Source of the DNA: Nitrospiria bacterium
GTDB taxonomy: Bacteria > Nitrospirota > CAKKRA01 > 9FT-COMBO-42-15
Assembly (NCBI GenBank): GCA_919902475.1
Contig: CAKKRA010000094.1
Coordinates: 1-7,077 of the forward strand
DNA length: 7,077 bases
Direction: 5' to 3'
The notes under the pieces were generated by a model that saw only the letters and a list, made by a program, of their open reading frames with translations, searched no databases and was not told the origin of the DNA. Both the position numbers and the translations under genes were made by a program. Below are positions 1 to 5,511 of the stretch, in pieces (the first letter of the stretch is position 1; every line of letters begins with the position of its first letter).

Positions 1-138
1 ATACATCTGGGCATTACATATTATATGAAGGGCTTCATTGACCTTGCTGTTGATGAATGGGACGGCGCTATTAAGATTGACCCAAAAAACAAAGATGCGC
101 AGGCGTATATGAATATGATAAAAAAAGAGATAATATAA
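1..138 (+). CDS. TPR-repeat protein, C-terminal end (partial, 5' end outside window)
   Basis: Frame 1 is open from the first base to a TAA at 136-138 and encodes the last 45 residues of a protein. These residues contain one full tetratricopeptide repeat. Counting from the window edge, L3, G4, Y7, A16, W20, A23 and P28 match the TPR consensus spacing (L7-G8-Y11-A20-F24-A27-P32). The final residues after the repeat are rich in Lys, Met and Ile. TPR units are helical protein-interaction scaffolds, so this protein probably assembles or tethers other proteins, but the rest of it, and any signal peptide, is out of view. A hairpin terminator follows about 23 bp after the stop, so it looks like the last gene of its own transcript. 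No link to the transporter genes downstream can be shown. Confidence 0.75.
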   Translation: MHLGITYYMKGFIDLAVDEWDGAIKIDPKNKDAQAYMNMIKKEII

Positions 139-139
139 T
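134..139 (+). promoter_or_regulatory. Candidate -10 element (TATAAT) at the stop of the TPR gene
   Basis: A perfect TATAAT hexamer lies across the stop codon of the upstream gene. With an 18-bp spacer the -35 position would be TGAATA (110-115), only a 3 of 6 match to TTGACA. A start near 147 would give a short leader that includes the 161-187 hairpin before dppD. The motif is AT-rich and could be chance. It is listed because there is no room for a promoter between the hairpin and the dppD start. Confidence 0.25.
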
Positions 140-160
140 GGATTTACAATTAATTCTTTT

Positions 161-187
161 TATCCGCTTATAGCGGATATTTTTTTT
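161..187 (+). terminator. Rho-independent terminator (or leader attenuator) between TPR gene and dppD
   Basis: TATCCGCT (161-168) and AGCGGATA (172-179) form a perfect 8-bp stem around a 3-nt TAT loop, followed directly by eight T residues (180-187). This is the classical intrinsic terminator layout for the + strand and fits termination of the TPR gene. It ends only 12 nt before the dppD start codon. Transcripts of dppD must therefore start very close by or read through it, so an attenuator role is possible. Confidence 0.8.
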
Positions 188-199
188 GTTAGGGCACTG

Positions 200-1204
200 A
201 TGAATGAAAATGTTCTTGAAATAAAGGATTTAAAAACATATTTTTATACAACTGACGGTATTGTAAAGGCAGTAGACGGCATAAACCTCAGCGTAAAAAG
301 GGGCAGCATCCTCGGCATTGTCGGAGAATCAGGATGCGGCAAGAGCATGACAGCTATGTCTATATTAAATCTCGTGCCTCAGCCGCCTGGCAAGATTGTT
401 TCAGGCGAGATTCTCTATGAAGGAAAGGATATCCTGAAGCTGAAAGAGTCAGAGATGCGCGCTATCCGCGGCGCAAAGATATCAATGATATTTCAGGAGC
501 CGATGACAGCGCTCAATCCTGTTTTTACTGTCGGCGAGCAGATTGCGGAGGCGCTCAGGGCTCATAAAGGCATGAACAGGAGAGAGGCAATGGATAAGGC
601 AGCGGAACTTTTAAGCCTTGTAAATATACCTTCAGCCCGCGACAGAATCAAAGATTATCCCCATCAATTAAGCGGCGGGATGAGGCAGAGGGTTATGATT
701 GCAATGGCAATATCCTGCAGCCCGTCTATTGTAATTGCTGACGAACCTACAACAGCGCTTGATGTAACAGTTCAGGCGCAGGTCCTTGACTTGTTAAAGC
801 AGTTGATGGAAAAGATGGGCATGTCAATGATACTTATTACGCATGACCTCGGTGTAATAGCAGAGGCTGCTAATGATGTTGCTGTAATGTATGCTGGAAG
901 GATCGTAGAATATACAAGCACAGAGGGCCTTTTTGCTGCGCCTACTCATCCATATACAGAAGGTTTATTGAATTCCATTCCAAGGTTTGATAAAAAAAAG
1001 AGGGAGAGGCTCAAGGCAATACCAGGTGTTGTGCCGAGGCTCCTTGACCTTCCAGAGGGGTGTAAATTTTACGGCAGGTGCGGGATTGCAATAGACAGAT
1101 GCAAAAAGGAAGAGCCTTTGTTAAAAGAGACAGCAAAGGGTCATTTGGCAAGGTGCTGGGTCAGAGAGAGGGCTAACTATTTAGCCGTTAAGGGTAACGG
1201 TTAA
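200..1204 (+). CDS. dppD: Oligo/dipeptide ABC transporter ATP-binding protein, DppD/OppD type
   Basis: This 334-residue protein is a cytoplasmic ABC ATPase that powers peptide (or nickel/opine) import as one half of a DppD-DppF pair. Visible motifs are Walker A GESGCGKS (42-49), Q-loop Gln99 in FQEP, ABC signature LSGGMRQR (157-164), Walker B ending in D181-E182, and switch His215 in THD. The C-terminal oligopeptide-transporter domain begins at HPYTEGLL (250-257) and carries Cys288, Cys294, Cys301 and Cys319. This four-Cys pattern is typical of the family, where an Fe-S cluster has been reported in related importers. The length is normal. The start ATG follows AGGG at 191-194 with 5-nt spacing. 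Specificity (Dpp, Opp or Nik) cannot be read from the ATPase, so the symbol marks the subfamily only. The last residues run into a repeat-rich spacer that supplies the stop codon. Confidence 0.93.
   Translation: MNENVLEIKDLKTYFYTTDGIVKAVDGINLSVKRGSILGIVGESGCGKSMTAMSILNLVPQPPGKIVSGEILYEGKDILKLKESEMRAIRGAKISMIFQEPMTALNPVFTVGEQIAEALRAHKGMNRREAMDKAAELLSLVNIPSARDRIKDYPHQLSGGMRQRVMIAMAISCSPSIVIADEPTTALDVTVQAQVLDLLKQLMEKMGMSMILITHDLGVIAEAANDVAVMYAGRIVEYTSTEGLFAAPTHPYTEGLLNSIPRFDKKKRERLKAIPGVVPRLLDLPEGCKFYGRCGIAIDRCKKEEPLLKETAKGHLARCWVRERANYLAVKGNG
1181..1204 (+). repeat. Hairpin overlapping the dppD stop codon
   Basis: TTAGCCGTTA (1181-1190) and TAACGGTTAA (1195-1204) form a 10-bp stem with one G-U pair and a 4-nt AGGG loop. 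The right arm contains the dppD stop codon. No U-run follows, so it does not look like an intrinsic terminator. It could stabilise the 3' end of the dppD message or mark the left edge of the spacer repeat. Confidence 0.55.
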
Positions 1205-1343
1205 ATATCATTGCAAATTGTAAAATGCAAAGCGCAAATTGTAAAATAGAGATATTAATTTTCACTAATTTCTCATTTTTTAATTTAAAATTTGCATTTT
1301 GCATTGAAGTTTAACCATTTCCTTAAGATGGTTAAACTGTTAC
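1194..1343. repeat. Repeat-rich intergenic element (nested direct and inverted repeats)
   Basis: The spacer between dppD and dppF has no gene but is highly structured. GCAAATTGTAAAAT occurs twice without change (1213-1226 and 1234-1247, period 21 bp). The segment 1224-1247 is an imperfect inverted repeat of 1282-1305 (20 of 24 positions complementary, 34-nt loop). Outside this, GGTTAAA (1199-1205) faces GTTTAACC (1309-1316). The outer edges also mirror each other: GTAACGGTTAAA at 1194 against TTAAACTGTTAC ending at 1343, with mismatches. The design resembles short dispersed palindromic repeats or a worn MITE. No open reading frame or target-site duplication is evident. Confidence 0.6.
1309..1337 (+). 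repeat. Perfect 10-bp inverted repeat upstream of dppF
   Basis: GTTTAACCAT (1309-1318) and ATGGTTAAAC (1328-1337) are exact reverse complements around a 9-nt loop. The structure ends 7 nt before the GAGGGG Shine-Dalgarno of dppF (1345-1350). There is no T-tract after it, so termination is unlikely. Control of dppF translation, an operator for a dimeric regulator, or part of the spacer repeat are all possible. Confidence 0.6.
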
Positions 1344-1352
1344 TGAGGGGCT

Positions 1353-2342
1353 ATGACAGCAGAAACTAAAAGCAAGGCAGAGTCCTTTATATTAGATGTT
1401 CAAGGCTTAAAAAAACACTTTTATATCCCTGCAGGCCTGTTCAAAAAGCCAAAGGCTGTGCATGCAGTTGACGGGGTTGACCTTAAAATAGAAAAAGGCT
1501 CGGTATTAAGCCTTGTTGGCGAAAGCGGATGCGGCAAGTCCACAACAGGCAGGTGCATACTCCGCCTTCTTGAGCCAACCAGCGGCAGGATTGAATTTGA
1601 AAATAATAATATCACCTCTATTACGCAGCATGAATTAAGAGCTTACAGGCAAAGGATGCAGATCATCTTTCAGGACCCCTATGCCTCTCTGAATCCGAGG
1701 ATGACAGTCGGGAGCATATTAGAGGAGCCGCTTATAATTCACGGGATTGGCAATAAGGCAGAAAGAAAAGAGAGGATAAGCTCTATCTTGGAAAAGGTCG
1801 GGCTTGAAAAAGAAAGCACGGGAAAATATCCCCACGAGTTCAGCGGAGGACAGAGGCAGAGGATAGGCATTGCCCGCGCATTGATTTTGAATCCGGTCCT
1901 GATTGTTGCAGACGAACCGATATCAGCGCTTGATGTTTCTATCCAGGCGCAGATAATAAATCTGCTTGAAGACCTTCAGGAGGAATTTCAGTTGTCTTTT
2001 TTCTTTATTGCGCATGATTTGAATATTGTAAGACACTTTTCAGACAGGGTTGCTGTTATGTACCTTGGAAAGATTGTAGAGATGGCTGATGCTAATGAGT
2101 TATATAAGAGGCCGCAGCACCCTTATACAGAGGCGCTTTTATCAGCAATCCTAACTGCTGATGTAAAGGGAAAGAAAAAGAGAATCAGTTTAGAAGGCGA
2201 TATACCAAGTCCCATAGACCTGCCCAGAGGCTGCCGTTTTTACAGCAGATGCCCAAAAAGGATGAAGATTTGCCAGGAAAGAGAGCCTGAGTTTAGGGAA
2301 ACTGATAAAGGGCATTTTGTTGCCTGCTATCTGTATGAGTAA
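1353..2342 (+). CDS. dppF: Oligo/dipeptide ABC transporter ATP-binding protein, DppF/OppF type
   Basis: This 329-residue ABC ATPase is the second nucleotide-binding subunit expected to pair with the DppD-like protein upstream. Motifs seen are Walker A GESGCGKS (56-63), Gln107 in FQDPYASLNPR (a DppF/OppF hallmark), signature FSGGQRQR (163-170), Walker B D187-E188, and switch His221 in AHD. The C-terminal peptide-transporter extension starts at HPYTEALL (256-263), with Cys294, Cys300, Cys307 and Cys325 matching the four-Cys pattern of its partner. The start is well fixed: an in-frame TGA at 1344-1346 lies just upstream, and GAGGGG (1345-1350) is the only good ribosome binding site, although its 2-nt spacing is unusually short. 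Length is normal and no motif is broken. A 148-bp repeat-filled gap separates it from dppD, wider than usual for this pair. No permease or substrate-binding gene is in the window. Confidence 0.93.
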   Translation: MTAETKSKAESFILDVQGLKKHFYIPAGLFKKPKAVHAVDGVDLKIEKGSVLSLVGESGCGKSTTGRCILRLLEPTSGRIEFENNNITSITQHELRAYRQRMQIIFQDPYASLNPRMTVGSILEEPLIIHGIGNKAERKERISSILEKVGLEKESTGKYPHEFSGGQRQRIGIARALILNPVLIVADEPISALDVSIQAQIINLLEDLQEEFQLSFFFIAHDLNIVRHFSDRVAVMYLGKIVEMADANELYKRPQHPYTEALLSAILTADVKGKKKRISLEGDIPSPIDLPRGCRFYSRCPKRMKICQEREPEFRETDKGHFVACYLYE

Positions 2343-2343
2343 A

Positions 2344-2388
2344 CCCCGTTAGAAAGGATGAGCTTTAATCTCACTCTTTCTAAAAGGG
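2344..2388 (+). repeat. Alternative hairpin sharing the left arm of the 97-bp element
   Basis: TTAGAAAG (2349-2356) pairs perfectly with CTTTCTAA (2376-2383). CCC (2344-2346) can extend the stem to GGG (2386-2388) across a 2x2 internal mismatch, and TGAG/CTCA (2359-2362 with 2370-2373) closes the top around a 7-nt loop. The left arm is the same sequence that pairs with 2428-2439, so the two helices exclude each other. No U-run follows, so this is not a terminator. Confidence 0.5.
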
Positions 2389-2434
2389 ATAAAATTCAGT
2401 ATAGCATCTTTGCCATAATGGCGGGTATTCTAAC

Positions 2435-2438
2435 GGGG
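2435..2438 (+). promoter_or_regulatory. Shine-Dalgarno of the hybrid signalling gene, inside an inverted-repeat arm
   Basis: GGGG sits 6 nt before the ATG at 2445 and is the only plausible ribosome binding site there. It is wholly contained in the right arm of the 12-bp inverted repeat (2428-2439). Base pairing with 2343-2354 in the same transcript would block it. The position is seen directly; any regulatory effect is inferred. Confidence 0.5.
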
Positions 2439-2444
2439 TAAAAG

Positions 2445-4994
2445 ATGAAGGCTGCACAAAAAAAGAACACAAACATTTTAAAAAATATCCCGCCTCAATT
2501 AATAATGGACAATTTTAATGGCGGCATTATTGCAATTGACCTTGAAGGCAGAATTTCGTTTATTAACCGAAGCGCAATAAAGATCCTCGCCAAGAACCTC
2601 AACGGGACTGGAATGGATATTTATAAATACCTCCCGCAGGATAAAAAAAGGTTTTTTAAGAACGGCATTAATAAATTAAAGGAAGACAATAGTTTAAAGC
2701 AGGTAATATTAAAGACTACATTTAAAGATAAAAAGATCAAGGCTGTATTTTCACGCCTGAATGATGATTCAGGGGAGATTATAGGCACACTGATATCCTT
2801 GAGCGATATTACAGATGATGCTCTTATTGATGAGAAGAAGACAAATTTTATAACAGATGTATCTCATGCCTTAAGAACGCCTATTACCGCAATCCACGGC
2901 GCTGCAGAGCTGATTCTAAAAGGGGTTGGCGGAAGGCCGAATAAAAAGCATGAAGAGTTCAGCAGCATCATCACCAAAAACTGCAAAAGGCTGAACAACT
3001 TAATAAATGATGTCGTCAGGATAGCAAAGCATGAATATCAGAGGGTTTCGCTGAATCTCGCAAGGGCGGATTTGATCTCTATTGTTGAAAATCAGATTTT
3101 CCAGCTTGATAAGAGGATAAAAGAGAAGGGCGTATTGATTGAAAAGATATTTACCCCTGATTCAGATGTGATGGTCAAGATGGACGCGGAAAAGATTGAG
3201 GAGGCAGTTGCAATCCTTCTGACCAATGCGGTAAGGTATACATCCAGGGGAGAAAGGATAAGAATAAGCATTGACGTAAAGGACGGCATATCAAAGTCTG
3301 ATATAGAGCTTAAAACATATAATCCTGACACAAAAAGGGGTTTCATAGAAGTGGGTATATATAACCAATGTAAAGGGATATCTGAAAAGAGACTGAGCAG
3401 CCTTTTTGACAAGTATGACAAGATAAAGAATTTTGATGTTGAGGGAAATAAGCCTGACAGTGACGGAAAGGTTTTAAAGCTCCCCCTTGCGAGGCTTTTA
3501 GTGGAATCTCACGACGGGAAGATATGGGCAGAGGCTGAAAAGAGCGGATGCATCTTTTATTTTTCAATACCCATCTTTAAAATTGATTCTTATCAGGAAG
3601 GCAATAGAATCATGGCTGTTCCAATGCTGCCTCTTAATGATGAGAAAATATCAATTGGCATAGATGAGAAGCACAGGGTGCTAATTATAAATGACAGCCC
3701 CGTTGTATTTAAGATGTACAGCGAGGCATTGGAAAAGATGGGGTATGATATCCTTAAGGGCGCAAACAATGAGGATGCAATTGACCTGGCGAGAAAGCAC
3801 AGGCCTAATATAATTATTATTGACCTGTCAATGCCTGAGATTAATGATGTGTCCATTGTAAAGGTTCTAAGAGAAGACCCTGAGACAAAGGAGATGCCCA
3901 TTATAATCTTCAGCCAGCACAGCGGCGAAGGTTTAAGATTGAATGAAGGTATGTCAGTAACTATAGCCAAAAGGCCCCTTGACCAAGAGACCTTTGCAAA
4001 TTATGTAAATGAGGCGATGTTCAGGTCTCTGCGAAGGGCGGACGGCAAAGAAAAAATTCTAATTGTGGATGACGAGCAGAGTATTGCCTCTCTCCTTTCG
4101 TCCATGCTGCTTGAATTTGGCTACAGGACTATTATTGCCTGCACAGGCGAGGATGCCCTTCGCAAGGCTGAGATAGAACAGCCGCATCTTATACTTCTGG
4201 ATATAAATCTTCCTGGCATGGACGGCTTCCAGACATTAGAAAAGCTCAAGAATAATATCAGCACAAGCCATATTCCGATAATATTATTATCAGGTATAAA
4301 GGATGCAAAGGAAAAGGCAAGGGGTCTGAACCTCGGCGCAAGCGACTATATAACAAAGCCTTATTCATCCCTTGAACTTGAGGCAAGGATAAGGATGCTC
4401 ATCCAGAGGAGAGAGGAAGAGCATAGCGCAAGCCCCACAACGAGGCTTCCGGGAAACATCGCTATTGAGAGGGAGATTAATGCAAAGATCAGGAATGGAA
4501 ACCCCTTTTCAGTATGCTATATAGACCTTGACAACTTTAAGGCGTATAATGATAATTATGGATTTTTAAAAGGGGATGCAGTAATAAAGCAGACAGCAAA
4601 GGTAATTGCTGATGTGGTAAGGGAATATGGCAATGACCTTGATTTTATAGGCCATATCGGCGGCGATGATTTTATTATAATCACAACGCCTGATAAGGAT
4701 GATATTGCCTGCAGCAAGATAATAGACTCGTTTAATAAGATCATCCCCCTTTATTACAATAAGGAAGACAGGAACAGGGGATATATTGAATTAGAAAACA
4801 GGCGCAGCCAGATTGAAAGATTTCCTATTATGACGATCTCTATTGCAGTTGTCACCAGTAATGACCAGAGGCGGATTAAGCATTTTGCGCAGATTAGCGA
4901 TATTGCAGCAGAGATTAAAAAGGCTGCAAAGAGGATTGAAGGCAGTGTCTATATTAAGGATAGGAGATTTTCAGCAGAAACAGAAACATTTTAA
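2445..4994 (+). CDS. Soluble hybrid signalling protein: PAS-HisKA-HATPase(degenerate)-REC-REC-GGDEF
   Basis: This 849-residue protein has no signal peptide or membrane segment, so it should act in the cytoplasm. A PAS-like sensor (about 15-125) is followed by a HisKA helix pair with the phospho-acceptor in SHALRTP (His141; the usual acidic residue after it is Ala). The HATPase-like region (about 205-378) keeps N-box Asn261 but has NQCKGI instead of DxGxGI (307-312), and Val343 and Lys345 where the G2-box glycines belong, so ATP binding is doubtful. Receiver 1 (about 411-528) has N416-D417, acceptor D460, S490 and K509. Receiver 2 (about 537-655) is complete with D542-D543, D586, S616 and K638. 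The C-terminal GGDEF domain (about 664-842) has D694, a GGDDF motif (739-743) and no RxxD inhibitory site (Asn730 replaces Arg). A CheY-like gene follows 21 bp later. The output may be c-di-GMP synthesis, but activity is unproven. Confidence 0.88.
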   Translation: MKAAQKKNTNILKNIPPQLIMDNFNGGIIAIDLEGRISFINRSAIKILAKNLNGTGMDIYKYLPQDKKRFFKNGINKLKEDNSLKQVILKTTFKDKKIKAVFSRLNDDSGEIIGTLISLSDITDDALIDEKKTNFITDVSHALRTPITAIHGAAELILKGVGGRPNKKHEEFSSIITKNCKRLNNLINDVVRIAKHEYQRVSLNLARADLISIVENQIFQLDKRIKEKGVLIEKIFTPDSDVMVKMDAEKIEEAVAILLTNAVRYTSRGERIRISIDVKDGISKSDIELKTYNPDTKRGFIEVGIYNQCKGISEKRLSSLFDKYDKIKNFDVEGNKPDSDGKVLKLPLARLLVESHDGKIWAEAEKSGCIFYFSIPIFKIDSYQEGNRIMAVPMLPLNDEKISIGIDEKHRVLIINDSPVVFKMYSEALEKMGYDILKGANNEDAIDLARKHRPNIIIIDLSMPEINDVSIVKVLREDPETKEMPIIIFSQHSGEGLRLNEGMSVTIAKRPLDQETFANYVNEAMFRSLRRADGKEKILIVDDEQSIASLLSSMLLEFGYRTIIACTGEDALRKAEIEQPHLILLDINLPGMDGFQTLEKLKNNISTSHIPIILLSGIKDAKEKARGLNLGASDYITKPYSSLELEARIRMLIQRREEEHSASPTTRLPGNIAIEREINAKIRNGNPFSVCYIDLDNFKAYNDNYGFLKGDAVIKQTAKVIADVVREYGNDLDFIGHIGGDDFIIITTPDKDDIACSKIIDSFNKIIPLYYNKEDRNRGYIELENRRSQIERFPIMTISIAVVTSNDQRRIKHFAQISDIAAEIKKAAKRIEGSVYIKDRRFSAETETF

Positions 4995-5015
4995 AACCCA
5001 TAGGACAGGTTAATA

Positions 5016-5380
5016 ATGCAAAAGATCCTTGTTGCAGATGATGAAGAGGATATCAGATTAATAATAAAATTCGCTCTGGAAGACAAAGGCTACAAGGTTA
5101 TTACTGCCGCAGACGGCGCAGAGGCAGTAGCTGTTGCTGATAAGGAAAAGGTTGATCTGATTATCCTTGATGCTGCAATGCCAAATATGGACGGCTATGA
5201 GGCATGTAAGAAATTAAAGAAGGATGCAAAAACAAAAGACATCCCTGTAATCTTTCTTACTGCAATTGATTTGCTGAAGGATAAGCTAAAGAGTCAAAGG
5301 CTTGGGGCAGTTAAGTTTATTTCAAAGCCGTTTGAAATTGAAGCGCTGATAGAGGAGATCGCGTCAATACTGAATAATAT

Positions 5381-5402
<22 letters not shown>
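5016..5402 (+). CDS. Stand-alone CheY-like response regulator receiver
   Basis: This single REC domain of 128 residues has all phosphotransfer residues: acidic pair D8-D9, phospho-acceptor D52 in ILDAAMPNMDG, T82 and K104 in the KPF motif. With no output domain it would work by protein contact or as a phosphate shuttle. The hybrid signalling gene ends 21 bp upstream, so the two are almost surely cotranscribed, and this receiver may be its partner. A good Shine-Dalgarno, AGGACAGG (5002-5009), precedes the ATG. The 3' end is odd: the last six codons (Gly-Ser-Gly-Gly-Arg-Ile) and the stop lie inside the oppositely oriented tRNA-fMet gene. The receiver fold is complete by about residue 120, so these residues look like a tail supplied by antisense tRNA sequence. 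No terminator is visible after the gene. Confidence 0.92.
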
Positions 5403-5457
<55 letters not shown>

Positions 5458-5465
5458 CCAAAGTG

Positions 5466-5474
5466 TGATATAGT
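5466..5474 (+). promoter_or_regulatory. Candidate extended -10 promoter for the radical SAM gene
   Basis: TG at 5466-5467, one base, then TATAGT (5469-5474, 5 of 6 to TATAAT) matches the extended -10 form. No convincing -35 lies upstream, where the sequence is tRNA. A start near 5481 would give a leader of about 30 nt before the ATG at 5512. The hexamer overlaps the minus-strand -10 element of tRNA-fMet. Confidence 0.4.
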
Positions 5475-5500
5475 GTATGAAATTTAGCAATTAAAGTCAA
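5472..5500 (-). promoter_or_regulatory. Probable sigma-70-type promoter for tRNA-fMet
   Basis: Reading the minus strand, TTGACT (5495-5500, 5 of 6 to the -35 consensus) is followed after exactly 17 bp by TACACT (5472-5477, 4 of 6 to TATAAT). This places the transcription start about 7-10 nt before the tRNA 5' end, typical for a tRNA gene with a short leader. Confidence 0.6.
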
Positions 5501-5511
5501 GAGCAAAAAAT

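Larger units (their letters stand above)
2343..2439. repeat. 97-bp element bounded by a perfect 12-bp inverted repeat
   Basis: ACCCCGTTAGAA (2343-2354) and TTCTAACGGGGT (2428-2439) are exact reverse complements and bracket the whole dppF to signalling-gene spacer, beginning one base after the dppF stop. The interior has no open reading frame of note. The short length, terminal repeats and position right after a stop codon fit a MITE-like or dispersed palindromic repeat. As RNA, the arms could form a long-range stem that buries GGGG (2435-2438), the ribosome binding site of the next gene. Confidence 0.7.

Noticed and set aside
1205..1352. CRISPR array suspected from the 14-bp direct repeat
   Set aside because: Only two copies at 21-bp period with no spacer-like units; it is a short repeat within a palindromic element.
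2390..2395. TAAAAT as a -10 for the hybrid signalling gene
   Set aside because: It matches 5 of 6 bases, but no acceptable -35 lies at 16-19 bp spacing, and the AT-rich spacer makes chance matches likely.
2343..2444. Intrinsic terminator after dppF
   Set aside because: Strong stems exist but none is followed by a T-tract on the plus strand.
3092..3970. Several minus-strand open frames inside the hybrid signalling gene
   Set aside because: They lie opposite a gene with clear PAS, HisKA, REC and GGDEF motifs, have no recognisable domains of their own and are mirror effects of codon bias.
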